A stretch of DNA of 64,000 nucleotides, taken from contig DYKB01000002.1 in assembly GCA_020722815.1 (NCBI GenBank), positions 124,001 through 188,000 of the forward strand. The letters run 5' to 3'. The notes below the pieces were generated by a model. It made no database searches and was not told where the DNA came from. It was given only the letters and a program-made list of their open reading frames with translations. Source of the DNA: Caldithrix sp. (lineage in GTDB: Bacteria > Zhuqueibacterota > Zhuqueibacteria > Thermofontimicrobiales > Sulfurfontimicrobiaceae). This document shows positions 18,001 through 26,474 of the stretch, piece by piece. Numbering within the stretch: the first letter of the stretch is position 1; the number at the start of each line of letters is the position of its first letter. The position numbers and the translations under genes were made by a program.

Positions 18001-18479
18001 AAAAATTTAATCTTCAGGGTCACGCTGGAACCCATTCGCTTAAATTAAGTAAAAATGAACCAACCAGTGGCGAATATTGGACGAAAAATAAAGAATTCCT
18101 TTTCATGATTGTCAGTCTTCCCATTGAGTTTCATGATGGTTTTTGTCGTTTATTTATTTTGCGTGATATTACGGGTCGATATCGTCTGGAACAGGAACGG
18201 CTAAATGCAGAGCGTCTGGCTGCTGTCGCTCAAACTTCGATTACTTATAATCATGAAATTAATAACCCGCTTTTTGGAATTATGGGCTATCTGGAAATAA
18301 TGCTGGAAGATGAGAAAGACCCGAAAAAGTATGAGGAATTAGACCTGATTTATGATGCAGCAAAACGGATTGCAGCGGTAACAAAACGATTAAAAAGAAT
18401 TACACGACCTGTTATTCGAGAGTATGTGGGCAAGGTGAAGATGCTTGATCTCACGGCCTCATCCGAGAGGGAGTTCTAA
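15069..18479 (+). CDS. Propeller-type two-component sensor with PAS domains and HisKA, lacking the ATPase domain
   Basis: An 1136-residue protein. The ATG at 15069 gives a signal/anchor segment (IIILTIIFLTGTLLAQ). Residues about 20-640 are two-component regulator propeller repeats (IWFGSWGNGASKL, IWFGTDGHGAFRL, VWLGTNHGIDQI), then a Y_Y_Y domain (YQFRLDGLEEKWSEL), a membrane helix near 770 (IWAKFLGFLIVTFLIYLIYNL), and two PAS domains (EERYRAVVESSSDIIFTLDS; DMVLIVTPDSKIMFANHAF). The phospho-acceptor His1062 lies in TYNHEINNPLFGIMGYLEIM. The protein stops 75 residues after that His with no N, G1 or G2 boxes, so it cannot bind ATP itself. The stop overlaps the next start by one base (TAATG), so the ending looks designed, not broken. 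Ligand unknown. Confidence 0.9.
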   Translation: MFRIIILTIIFLTGTLLAQELPFYNYTTANGLTQSQVTKIYQDRLGYIWFSTHSGVDRYDGVHFQHFNFYEDVIRSISEDSCGNIWFASSAQGVFYLPIASPADSQVQNINKNNGLSDNSVTSIVTDKFGKVWVGTFENGLNRISFEKGTPIQIDQISNKQGLPYSIITGLMLDSQGRIWCTHYDKMSIILPAEKDKFKINYQPSVNGLPASEIYTLYETPDSTIWCGSIEGVFYLPKATTSFQQFHDFEKRKVNVPAKSILMDSRKRLWFGTNGFGIYRCVYQPTLNGWRSERFTTTNGLIGNRIFTILEDREGNIWFGSWGNGASKLISNNFTNFTKAAQSPLNNVYAIHEDAKNQIWFGTDGHGAFRLKDGNFSHFHRENGLMSNTVWYISSDSQQNIWFCTLDGLKCYVPESNKFIHFSTSDSLRGISYVSFFEDRQGYLWTGAHQLGLNVLEKNPIQNQAKVPVRVRHILPKTTVFSIFETRSGQIWIGSTKGAFSYQTSSREFDDLKEPTLHLLENKIVWCFYEDERRRIWIGTNGNGLYCYDGNNLRRFSRENGLADNTFYFIRPDHHDFVWLGTNHGIDQIQLTTDSIRVLNHFETRDGLVANETNANCSLLDHENRMWFGTVGGVSQFTFEPHYIQVKVPPLIYLAGLRTPDKNIPLKQGIILPYHYNYLTFSFLGLSYKNEFGIRYQFRLDGLEEKWSELTSQRQVQFLHLKPGEYTFQVRALNSDGRWSEKSAELQFAIASPWWLTIWAKFLGFLIVTFLIYLIYNLRVNKIKESKKYLEASVQQRQKELAASEERYRAVVESSSDIIFTLDSSGRYVTINQMLEKRLGIKPEEVIGNKELKFLSPEDQVYFQKNVQEALSGKTVIFDWKFQKNPHEKHEMETVLSPLDENDGQIVGVVGITRDVTERVRMKRELEIERDKLKTILEALEDMVLIVTPDSKIMFANHAFRCHFPELKIGNECDGLWEKFNLQGHAGTHSLKLSKNEPTSGEYWTKNKEFLFMIVSLPIEFHDGFCRLFILRDITGRYRLEQERLNAERLAAVAQTSITYNHEINNPLFGIMGYLEIMLEDEKDPKKYEELDLIYDAAKRIAAVTKRLKRITRPVIREYVGKVKMLDLTASSEREF

Positions 18480-18973
18480 TGAAGTCGCAAAAACAGATTT
18501 TATTAATTGACGATGAAAAAATCGTCCGTAAAATGCTGACGGCATTCTTATCACCCTATTTCGAAGTTCACAATGCGGGCAATGCCCTGGAAGCATTTGA
18601 ACTAATTTTGAATATCAAGCTCGATTCGTTTCCTGCCGATTTGAAACAAATGGAAGATTATTTTCTCTCGCTAATTCCACCAGCTCTTTTCAAACCTTCC
18701 GAATTAAAATTAGTCCCCGATTTAATTATCGTTGATGTTAAAATGCCTTATATTAATGGATTCTATTTTTTGCAAATTATCCGTCACTATTTACCAGAGG
18801 TCCCGGCGTTTGTGATTACTGGTTATGATGCCGAAAATTATGACCATGAAGTCATCAAACTCAATATTACAGAATTACTTTCAAAACCATTTTCGCCAAC
18901 GCTTCTGCTGGAGAAAATCAGCCAGACCTTACAGGTTGAACTAGTCAATCGGAAATCAGCCCTCACCGAATAA
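18479..18973 (+). CDS. Response regulator receiver protein with an internal insertion
   Basis: A 164-residue single-domain receiver. The acidic pair Asp11-Asp12 (LLIDDEK), phospho-acceptor Asp86 (IIVDVKMP), Thr114 (FVITGY) and Lys136 (LSKPF) are all present. The distance from the acidic pair to Asp86 is about 75 residues, where about 42 is normal, so roughly 30 extra residues (about 46-78, including DLKQMEDYFLSLIPPAL) are inserted before strand 3. There is no output domain. The start overlaps the sensor stop by one base, with GAGAGGGA upstream, so the two are translated together. It ends 2 bp from the stop of the convergent dehydrogenase gene with no visible terminator between. Confidence 0.9.
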   Translation: MKSQKQILLIDDEKIVRKMLTAFLSPYFEVHNAGNALEAFELILNIKLDSFPADLKQMEDYFLSLIPPALFKPSELKLVPDLIIVDVKMPYINGFYFLQIIRHYLPEVPAFVITGYDAENYDHEVIKLNITELLSKPFSPTLLLEKISQTLQVELVNRKSALTE

Positions 18974-18975
18974 AA

Positions 18976-20028
18976 TCAATCCCAGTTAATAAAAGCCTTA
19001 ATCACCCCATCCTGATAATTTTCAACGAGTTCAAAGGCTTCCTGCGCTCGGGCGGGCGTGAAATGATGCGTCTTCAATAAATTAAAATTGGCTGGCTGTT
19101 GCTGAAATGCCTGAATGGTTAATTCAGTGCAGACATTCTGTCGTCGAATATTTTGAATGCGAATTTCTTTTCGCCGCAGCAGATCAATTTCTCCGGAGAT
19201 TCGTTGAAAAGTTGGTATTCCAATCAGAACCAGCGTGCCGCCTGGCTTTAACAGGTTGATCCCCTGATCAATCGTTTCCTGCTGGCCAGCACATTCGAAT
19301 ACACAGTCCATACCATCGGGTTCCAATTGCAAAATTTCATCGACTGAATTCGTCGTATTTGAATTAAAGCTGGCGGTACTGCCCAATGCTTTCGCTGCAT
19401 TGATTCGTTCCGGGATAAGGTCGGTTGTGTAACTGGATTTTATATGAAAAAATTTTCCAGCCATCAGCACCGAGAGCCCGATGGGACCTGTTCCTAAAAT
19501 AGCTATCGTTTGATCAGGTTTTACTTCACTTTTCAGGAGTGAATAGTAGCCAATCGTCAATGGTTCAAATAAGGCACCATCCTCAAAGGAATATTCATCT
19601 GGAAGGTGAAAAACAGAATGTTCTGGCATGACGATATATTCCTGGAGACACCCGTCCAGACCATTACTGGTTTGAGAAGCCGGCGTGCCTAAAAAGCGAA
19701 GATTTTTGCAGGTATGATATCGCCCTGACCGACATTGGCTACATTTAAAACATGATATCGCCGGATCGATGATCACGCGATTGCCGGGTTTAAATTTGGT
19801 AACTTTCGCGCCAACCGCTTCGATTTCTCCGGAGCATTCATGTCCGGCAATATATGGAAATTGAACGACCTGACGACCAATCTGACCATGTTTAAAATAA
19901 TGAATATCTGATCCACAAACACCAACTGATCTTATTTTTATTAAGATATCATGCGGCTGCTGTATTTCCGGTTTTCGGGATTCGCCCAGTTCCATGCGTT
20001 TTAAGCCAGTTAAATAAATTGCTTTCAA
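18976..20028 (-). CDS. Zinc-dependent medium-chain alcohol/polyol dehydrogenase
   Basis: A 350-residue MDR enzyme. Catalytic zinc ligands are Cys38 (GVCGSDIHYFKHG) and His63-Glu64 (AGHECSGEIEAVG). The structural zinc loop has Cys93, Cys96, Cys99 and Cys107 (CFKCSQCRSGRYHTC). The NAD site is ILGTGPIGLSVLMAG. The GSDIHYFKHG segment is typical of sorbitol/xylitol (polyol) dehydrogenases, so oxidation of a sugar alcohol is likely, but the substrate is not settled. It is the last gene of a minus-strand run, 14 bp after the HAD gene. Confidence 0.88.
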   Translation of the reverse strand: MKAIYLTGLKRMELGESRKPEIQQPHDILIKIRSVGVCGSDIHYFKHGQIGRQVVQFPYIAGHECSGEIEAVGAKVTKFKPGNRVIIDPAISCFKCSQCRSGRYHTCKNLRFLGTPASQTSNGLDGCLQEYIVMPEHSVFHLPDEYSFEDGALFEPLTIGYYSLLKSEVKPDQTIAILGTGPIGLSVLMAGKFFHIKSSYTTDLIPERINAAKALGSTASFNSNTTNSVDEILQLEPDGMDCVFECAGQQETIDQGINLLKPGGTLVLIGIPTFQRISGEIDLLRRKEIRIQNIRRQNVCTELTIQAFQQQPANFNLLKTHHFTPARAQEAFELVENYQDGVIKAFINWD

Positions 20029-20042
20029 TATGATGCTCCTGG

Positions 20043-20642
20043 TTACAAAATATGATGGTATTTTATATCTTTCTGTAATCTCTTAAAATTTTTGAAGTGA
20101 TGCGCCACGATACCTAATTTTCTGGCAGCAAGAACATTCTCCTTCCGATCATCGACAAAATAACATTCGTGCGGCTGAGCATCTAAATCTTTCAGTACCT
20201 GATGATAAATCGCCGGATCTGGTTTCGCCAACCGCATCCGATATGAAAGGAAATGTGGCGAAAAATAGTTCAAAAAGGTCATATTTTTCTGAAAATATTC
20301 ATAATGAACCGCATCGATATTTGATAAAATTGCCAGGGGATACTTTGGACTCAGTTGTTGAACCAATTCGACGACTTCCTTTTTGGGTTGAATGATGATG
20401 GAAAGCCAGATTTCCTTAAATTTTTCCAGTCCGAGATTGCATTTAAAACGTTGGCAAAAGATTTGGTGAATATCTTCCATTGTTTTTAGACCTATCATCA
20501 ACTCATGAAAAATGGTGCGATCATGCATTAAATAAAGTTTCCAGCGAGGAACATTCAACGCATGGGTCAGATTTTTTATGAAATTGTGAATATCAACTTC
20601 GATCAAAACCTGGCCGATATCAAAAATAAGAATTTTTATCAT
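20043..20642 (-). CDS. HAD-superfamily phosphatase
   Basis: A 199-residue HAD protein of the HAD-IA type. Motif I is FDIGQVLIEVD with the nucleophile Asp7; the second Asp of the usual DxD is Gly, as in YihX-like sugar phosphatases. Motif II is LAILSNID, motif III the Lys in RLAKPDPAIY, and motif IV ECYFVDDRKENV. It probably removes phosphate from a sugar phosphate or related metabolite. The place next to the polyol dehydrogenase (14-bp gap) fits polyol/sugar metabolism. Confidence 0.88.
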   Translation of the reverse strand: MIKILIFDIGQVLIEVDIHNFIKNLTHALNVPRWKLYLMHDRTIFHELMIGLKTMEDIHQIFCQRFKCNLGLEKFKEIWLSIIIQPKKEVVELVQQLSPKYPLAILSNIDAVHYEYFQKNMTFLNYFSPHFLSYRMRLAKPDPAIYHQVLKDLDAQPHECYFVDDRKENVLAARKLGIVAHHFKNFKRLQKDIKYHHIL

Positions 20643-20689
20643 TAATTGTCCTGTATTTTATTAAAAAATATTTTCTGGTTTACATTTCA

Positions 20690-22441
20690 TCAAAGCTCAA
20701 ACTGAAACCAGTAATCATTTTTGCCCGGAAGGACTTTTTTTAGAATGAAGACCAGTGCCTGGGATGTTTGAAAACAGATGGTTATGCCCTGACCACTTTC
20801 AGGAACTTCATTTCGACCAGGTGGCCGCGTTATTGGCGGATTCCAGATAATCCAGGGCAAATTATTAAATTCCAGATTTGATTCAATGGTGAGTTCAAGT
20901 TGAGTTTTTGGTTTTTTTTGAATCCAATTCTGCTGAATCAATAGAATTTGCGGAAGCTTTTCAAGGGGGAATTCACCTGTTTCTGAAAAAGCATATTTTT
21001 CATAATGTTGGTAATCATAATAAAGAAAAGGAATGGGTTCCGGAAACCGGGCCAGCCATAAATTATCCAGCCCATAGTACGCCAGATGACGTGGATTGGG
21101 TTGATCCCCCCAGAACGAATGCTTGCCCAGTTCCGCTGGTAAAATTCCAGCGCTGGCTGCCGCTTTTAATTGCTGATGACAGGCTAAAGCATCATCTAAT
21201 TCCAGAATTTGCGAATAAGCGTGCGGTGCCGGATATTTCAAATTCAACCAGGCGACGATTTCCTCCATTGTGGCGAACAAATTATCCGGATGAACCTGGT
21301 CTAAAAAATCCTCGAAAATCTGGTTTGTCGCCGGAATATGCGCCGGATGATCATCCTGATGTACCATAAAGACAAAATAATCGTTGTATTGCAGATTTTT
21401 TTTATAATTAAAAGTCAGTTGGGCGAAATAATCCGGTTGAAAGCGATGAATCAGATGTCGCCTGAGTTCATTCGCATCTGCGCCGAAAATTTTGGTGCCA
21501 TTTGGTGAAAAATAGGAGGCATTCAGAATATCGCGCGTTGAAGATTGGAACAACCAGGGATTTGCCTGAGGACCTGGAACCCTGAAATTGATGGATTGAG
21601 GTTTATATACATCCCAGGGAGCACCACGATGATACATACTCGTATTGATCGCATGCTGATCATAGCCCATTCCCCAGATACCTTCAAGCCCAATTTCGGC
21701 AGCAGCTTTAATAAAATTTGTTCCGATGGAGCCAATCCAGGGATCGATGCCCATAATCCGGGTATAATATGGAAACTGATTTTCGATGAAGATTTCCTGA
21801 ATGGTATCTCTTAATAACGTAAGTATTTCAATTGTTTGTGCCAGGCTTATTTGTGTATTGTAATTTCGAAAGTTATGATGAAAATAAGACCGTGGCAAAA
21901 GTCCATAATCATCACCATACTGCAAGTACCACTTCTTTAATGAATTTATCGCTTTCATCGCGACTGTATCATCAAGTAGCCAGGTGATAGGGGTATTCCA
22001 TTTATGAAAAACGCGCTCCAGTTGCGGCGTGTGGCTAAAAGCGTCTTTTCCCAGCCGTTCATCGGGAATAATAGCCCATTTTTGTTCATTCAGGTTCTGA
22101 TATTGCTCCGTAGATTCGGGATCCCACCCATAATGGATATTACTTGAAATAGCCAGGCAGATGAAAAATTCTTTTTCGCCAAATACACGGCTTTGAATTT
22201 CGACAAGTTTCTTTTCGGATGTCTCGAGGTCGGTTACTTTTAATTTGATGACCTGATACGAATATGATAACGCCGTGGTGGTGAAAATTAAGTTTAATTT
22301 TCCTTGACCTTTAATAGTAGTTGTAATTGGTTTTATTGAAGTTGGACACCCGACTATTTCAATTTCAACTTTTTTTTCTGCCAGAATAGTGATTCGAAAG
22401 TCGTGATTAATTAATCCCACTGCTTTTTGGGGGAAGACCAT
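20690..22441 (-). CDS. Conserved-looking 583-residue protein, function unknown
   Basis: No confident family. It has no signal peptide. Residues 1-90 look like a beta-sandwich (KVEIEIVGCPTSIKPITTTI). From about 90 the pattern changes to what could be a deacetylase or glycosidase barrel: FICLAISSNIHYGWDPES, TPITWLLDDTVAMKAI, IMGIDPWIGSIGTNFIKAAA, and a charged VHQDDHPAHIP. His and Asp residues cluster at the strand ends (SYFHHNFRNYN; HQDDH), as in metal-dependent NodB-like barrels, but this is a guess. The C-terminus is again sandwich-like and Pro-rich. It lies 14 bp after cysS and 47 bp before the HAD gene, so it is likely co-transcribed with both. Confidence 0.6.
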   Translation of the reverse strand: MVFPQKAVGLINHDFRITILAEKKVEIEIVGCPTSIKPITTTIKGQGKLNLIFTTTALSYSYQVIKLKVTDLETSEKKLVEIQSRVFGEKEFFICLAISSNIHYGWDPESTEQYQNLNEQKWAIIPDERLGKDAFSHTPQLERVFHKWNTPITWLLDDTVAMKAINSLKKWYLQYGDDYGLLPRSYFHHNFRNYNTQISLAQTIEILTLLRDTIQEIFIENQFPYYTRIMGIDPWIGSIGTNFIKAAAEIGLEGIWGMGYDQHAINTSMYHRGAPWDVYKPQSINFRVPGPQANPWLFQSSTRDILNASYFSPNGTKIFGADANELRRHLIHRFQPDYFAQLTFNYKKNLQYNDYFVFMVHQDDHPAHIPATNQIFEDFLDQVHPDNLFATMEEIVAWLNLKYPAPHAYSQILELDDALACHQQLKAAASAGILPAELGKHSFWGDQPNPRHLAYYGLDNLWLARFPEPIPFLYYDYQHYEKYAFSETGEFPLEKLPQILLIQQNWIQKKPKTQLELTIESNLEFNNLPWIIWNPPITRPPGRNEVPESGQGITICFQTSQALVFILKKVLPGKNDYWFQFEL

Positions 22442-22455
22442 ATACTTTCCTGTAA

Positions 22456-23928
22456 CTAATTTTTAACGATTTTCCAATGCGTTCCATCAGCATAGTCTTC
22501 GAGGATAATTCCTGTCTGTTGCAGGTGATTCCGTATTTTATCAGCCAGTTCCCAATTTTTAGTCTTTCGGGCGTTTTGGCGAATATCGATAATCAATTTC
22601 ATTAAATTCTCCGTAACCGCCACATCAGATTCCTCGAGTGCATTTTCTGGAATGAGGCCGAGAATATCGCGGCAAGTTGAATGATAAAAATGTTCAACCA
22701 CATCCAGTGTTTGAAAACCGGGAGTTGGTTCTGTCGGTAATAAATTTTCCAGAGATCGGCTAAAATCGAATATGGCGGCAATTGCCTGTGGTGTATTAAA
22801 ATCATCATCCATGGCGAGATTAAATTTTTCGGTATATTCATTGACAAGATTTTGAAATGATGGTGCGATAGATTGTTCAGCCTTTTGTGATGCTGACAGG
22901 TTTTTTTTCATCAATTGAATCCGCTGCAAATAGCCCAGCAGTCGCTGATACCCTTTTGAAGCACTTTGAATGGCCTCTTCACTAAAATCGGTGTTGGAAC
23001 GGTAATGACTTTCCAGGATAAAAAATCGCAATGACATGGGGTGATGTTTTTTATAGGCATCTTTCAAGGTGATAAAATTTCCCAAAGATTTGCCCATTTT
23101 TGTCCCATCAACAGTGACCATATTATTTAAAATCCAATAATTTGCAAAGCCTTTTCCATACGCGGCTTCAGCCTGTGCGATTTCACTTTCATTGTGTGGA
23201 AAAATGTTTTCAAGTCCGCCGCCATGGATATCAAAGGGAAGCCCTAAATATTTCATGGACATAACCGAGCATTCCGCATGCCACCCGGGAAAACCTTCGC
23301 CCCACGGACTATTCCAGCGCATGATCTGGCCCGGTTTTGCAGCACGCCACACCGCAAAGTCGGCGGGATAGTCTTTATCCGGATTTGGTTCCAGCCGGCC
23401 GCTTTCCTCTAACTCCGCAATCTTGCGACCGGACAGTTTGCCATAGTCCTGCCATTTTTGAACAGAGAAAAAAACAGATCCATTCCTTACATAAGCTAGT
23501 CCTTTTTCAATCAGTAATTGCGCCAATTCGATCTGTTCCGGTACATGCCCCGTTGCGCGGGGAGAGATTGAAGGCCGCTGGACATTTAATTTATCCATAT
23601 CTTCAAAGAAGCTGCGCATAAAATATTCCACGATTTCCATTGGCTCAACTTGCTCAAGTCGTGCTTTTTTCTGAATTTTATCTTCGCCCTCATCCGCATC
23701 GCCTGTGAGATGTCCCACATCGGTTATATTCTGGACATAACGCACTTGATAGCCCTTTGCTGTCAGATAACGCTGAATCACATCAAAAGTAATATAGCAT
23801 TTGGCATGTCCAATATGCGAATGCCCGTAGACTGTTGGACCGCATACATACATTCCGACAAAACCTTCATGTAACGGTTTAAATTCAACTTTTTGCCGGT
23901 TCAGATAGTTATAAATCATTAAACTCAT
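22456..23928 (-). CDS. cysS: Cysteine--tRNA ligase
   Basis: A 490-residue class I tRNA synthetase that charges tRNA-Cys. The N-terminus has the zinc Cys and HIGH signature together ([19 protein letters not shown]). Another zinc ligand region is [17 protein letters not shown], and [12 protein letters not shown] follows. The KMSKS loop reads [11 protein letters not shown], with Gly in place of the first Ser, a common variant in CysRS. Length is normal. It stands in a minus-strand run between the methyltransferase and the unknown 583-residue gene, with gaps of 31 and 14 bp. Confidence 0.97.
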   Translation of the reverse strand: MSLMIYNYLNRQKVEFKPLHEGFVGMYVCGPTVYGHSHIGHAKCYITFDVIQRYLTAKGYQVRYVQNITDVGHLTGDADEGEDKIQKKARLEQVEPMEIVEYFMRSFFEDMDKLNVQRPSISPRATGHVPEQIELAQLLIEKGLAYVRNGSVFFSVQKWQDYGKLSGRKIAELEESGRLEPNPDKDYPADFAVWRAAKPGQIMRWNSPWGEGFPGWHAECSVMSMKYLGLPFDIHGGGLENIFPHNESEIAQAEAAYGKGFANYWILNNMVTVDGTKMGKSLGNFITLKDAYKKHHPMSLRFFILESHYRSNTDFSEEAIQSASKGYQRLLGYLQRIQLMKKNLSASQKAEQSIAPSFQNLVNEYTEKFNLAMDDDFNTPQAIAAIFDFSRSLENLLPTEPTPGFQTLDVVEHFYHSTCRDILGLIPENALEESDVAVTENLMKLIIDIRQNARKTKNWELADKIRNHLQQTGIILEDYADGTHWKIVKN

Positions 23929-23959
23929 TTTGCACTCCTGATTTTAAACTCTTCCCATT

Positions 23960-24532
23960 TTAATAAATATAGGGTAAAAGACGATATGTCTTGAATAAAT
24001 ATTTCTCGTACGAATTTCCCCAGGCTTGTCTCAGCGCCTGTTCTTCCCACCGAATTTTTAAAAAGTAATTCAGTACCGGAAAAATCAACGATATCGTTTG
24101 CATCTGAAGCCCGTTAAAACAAAGTGCCAGGCCGATAAAACTCATAAAATTAGCAAGATACTGGGGATGTCGCATTGTTTTATACCAGCCAGCTTCAACA
24201 ATTTTAGGCGTTTGAAAAACGGAAATATCAGCGGTATAATATGGCCCCAGCAATTGAATAGCATACCACTGAAACATTTTACTCATTAAAATAATAATCG
24301 AACCAATTCCCACGCCTGAGAAATTTGCCCGCAAATGCAGATAGTCATTCGTAAAAAAGAATAATATAATCGGCCAAAAACAGCATAATTCCAACAGTCT
24401 GGACATCGTTCTTTTTAATGGGCCGGGTAATGTTTTTGCACCCAGCCGGCTCCCTTGTTTTAAATAGACAAAAAAAATTTCAAAAACAAGCCAACAAAAG
24501 AGAATAAAATAAAATAATAATTGAAATGACAT
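23960..24532 (-). CDS. Membrane methyltransferase of the isoprenylcysteine carboxyl methyltransferase (ICMT) type
   Basis: A 190-residue protein with four to five membrane helices (LLFYFILFCWLVFEIFFVYL at 5-24; ELCCFWPIILFFF; IGSIIILMSKMFQWYAIQLL). The family signature is GWYKTMRHPQYLAN and, near the end, RWEEQALRQAWGNSYEKYLF, which bind S-adenosylmethionine. ICMT-like bacterial proteins methylate small molecules or lipids in the membrane; the substrate is unknown. It is the first gene of the minus-strand run leading into cysS. Confidence 0.85.
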   Translation of the reverse strand: MSFQLLFYFILFCWLVFEIFFVYLKQGSRLGAKTLPGPLKRTMSRLLELCCFWPIILFFFTNDYLHLRANFSGVGIGSIIILMSKMFQWYAIQLLGPYYTADISVFQTPKIVEAGWYKTMRHPQYLANFMSFIGLALCFNGLQMQTISLIFPVLNYFLKIRWEEQALRQAWGNSYEKYLFKTYRLLPYIY

Positions 24533-24738
24533 GGAGTTATTGGCAGAATATAATCAAAATACCTGAATGCGTTTGTGACCTTAAAATTAAAATTTACTTA
24601 AAATTTTAGATAAAATCAAGTGAAATGTTTATCATTTCAAAAATATCTGATTGTGGCTTCTGGCGTATTTCTTGCAACCGAAGCGAAGCAAATTTATGAC
24701 ACGATTGATTTAGCTGGATGAAAGGTTAATATATCGAG

Positions 24739-26172
24739 ATGTTTTTTAAATTTTATAACCGATTAATAATATTATTCTTATCTTCAATTATTTTTGTAAA
24801 TACCACCGCCTGGTGCTCACAACCTTATGAACTGCGACAGCATCTTTATTATAAAATTGAAAAGAATGGGCACCTTATTGGCTATGCTGAAGAATATCTG
24901 GAACCGATCAAAACACTTCCCAATCTGGTTGTTAAAATGTGGATGAAAACTGCTGTCGGAATGCAATTTCCACTTCCCAATCAGCCGCAGTTCACGACTG
25001 AGGAGGTTTATGAAATTGATTTGACTTTCGATAAACTCATACGCGGTGAAATACAATACCATAATTTAATTAATAATCAGCAAGTTAACACTCAGGTTGA
25101 TTTTAACCGTTACAAATTGAAACAATTCAGCATTCAAAATACGCATAATCAACCAGAAAAGCTCGTTGCACGGGATGTCATCCCTGGCTATCATCGTTTT
25201 TCAGGGCTTTATCTGGAAAAGCGAATAGCCGACAAAGCTCATCAGGGAAATTTTTCGTTACTTTTAGCGCCGATGGGGGAGATCGCCCGTATAAAATGGC
25301 AGATTTTGCCAGATACAACGCTCTCGGTAAATGGATACCGATTGATGTGTCACCACTTTTTATTACGCCATGCAAAAGATCATCTTTTGCGAGAAATTTG
25401 GACATTAAAAAATTCAGCACGTTTGGTTCAATCTTATGAATTTGATTCCCAGCTTATGTATGTTCTGGTTGATGAAAGATATAAAAATTACTTTGAAAAA
25501 CCATTTATTCCAAATACACGTAAACCTTCTTTAACTGAACTAAGTATTCAATTTTATACGACGAATCCAGACTCGAATTGGCCGATAATTTCGAGAATGC
25601 AAGCCATTTCACTGGATGAAATTGGATTTCCATTACGAAATATTTTTCCGGATACAATTGAAAAATATCTGGTCCCGCAGGGGGACCATCTCAAATATAA
25701 TTCAGACGATCTTTTTCAGATAGGGACTACATTGACAAAAGATAAACACTATCTGGACGAAGCGCTTTTGGTTTTTACTCGCTGGTGCACGAAAGAAATG
25801 AATTTGGCGCCAATTTTCGATAAGTCAATGATTTCCTGGAGTGAACCGGATTGGAATCAATATTTAGCCGGCTTGACGCTTTTTGCGCAACTTTGTCGTG
25901 CCAATAATCTGCCAACGCGTATTGTCGAAGGCTTTTATTGTCTTTCGGTCATTAAATTAACCTGCTATAAGTGGTACTGGATTGAAATTTTTGATGGCAA
26001 AACATGGTTTCCCTGGCATATCGAAACACCCCAGATGCCTTTTGGCGGGGCGGAATTTATTAAAAAAGATATTGTTGCTGATGAAAATTTAAATCCATTA
26101 AAGCTTGAGAAAATTGAAAATGTAAAATTAAACCATTATCAATTTGAACGTCGAAAAGTATTGGTAGATTAA
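24739..26172 (+). CDS. Exported transglutaminase-like protein with lost catalytic triad
   Basis: A 477-residue protein with a signal peptide (IILFLSSIIFVNTTAWC, residues 10-26). The N-terminal 250 residues are beta-rich with no clear name. The C-terminal region has the transglutaminase fold marker AQLCRANNLPTRIVEGFY (383-400) and WYWIEIFDGKTWFPW (412-426). Aligned by eye with active relatives, the Cys position is Tyr375, the His position is Trp412 and the Asp position is His427, so no protease or crosslinking activity is expected. The frame is intact and the fold residues are kept, so it may be a binding protein. Compare the intact triad in the gene at 56751-58439. Stand-alone gene. Confidence 0.8.
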   Translation: MFFKFYNRLIILFLSSIIFVNTTAWCSQPYELRQHLYYKIEKNGHLIGYAEEYLEPIKTLPNLVVKMWMKTAVGMQFPLPNQPQFTTEEVYEIDLTFDKLIRGEIQYHNLINNQQVNTQVDFNRYKLKQFSIQNTHNQPEKLVARDVIPGYHRFSGLYLEKRIADKAHQGNFSLLLAPMGEIARIKWQILPDTTLSVNGYRLMCHHFLLRHAKDHLLREIWTLKNSARLVQSYEFDSQLMYVLVDERYKNYFEKPFIPNTRKPSLTELSIQFYTTNPDSNWPIISRMQAISLDEIGFPLRNIFPDTIEKYLVPQGDHLKYNSDDLFQIGTTLTKDKHYLDEALLVFTRWCTKEMNLAPIFDKSMISWSEPDWNQYLAGLTLFAQLCRANNLPTRIVEGFYCLSVIKLTCYKWYWIEIFDGKTWFPWHIETPQMPFGGAEFIKKDIVADENLNPLKLEKIENVKLNHYQFERRKVLVD

Positions 26173-26280
26173 TCGCCAAACATCACAATCCAGACTTCTT
26201 TCCTTGCCAAAGCCCCCGATTAAAAATTTTCAAATATTTTTTACCTTTTTTTGAATCTTTTTCGGGATAAATAAGTCAAA

Positions 26281-26431
26281 CCTGAAATTCTAAAATGAAA
26301 CGTTTTTTCTTCGGAGAACTCGCTTTCAGTGGGAAATTGACCCCCGCTGTATCTCTCCCATTTTCAAAAAGCGAAAATGGGGGTCTTTCATTGATTCATA
26401 CCCTTACAAATTTCCATTTTAGAATTTTAGG
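26281..26431. repeat. Palindromic element with 17-bp terminal inverted repeats, copy A
   Basis: Ends CCTGAAATTCTAAAATG (26281-26297) and CATTTTAGAATTTTAGG (26415-26431), 16 of 17 matching. About 70 bp of its left part is the reverse complement of the right part of the element at 59615-59818. It fills most of the 26173-26474 gap. Confidence 0.8.
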
Positions 26432-26474
26432 TCTAATATTAAATTTTTTTTCAAACTTTAAGGAGAATTTTTAC

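Noticed and set aside
15069-18479. Sensor kinase as a truncated pseudogene
   Set aside because: The stop overlaps the receiver start by one base, which argues for a settled gene pair; no remnant of an ATPase domain is seen in any frame downstream.
26295-26474. 60-residue N-terminal extension of the FmdB protein
   Set aside because: It is translated from the inverted-repeat element; the family start MPIYEYHC and an AAGGAG site are at 26475.
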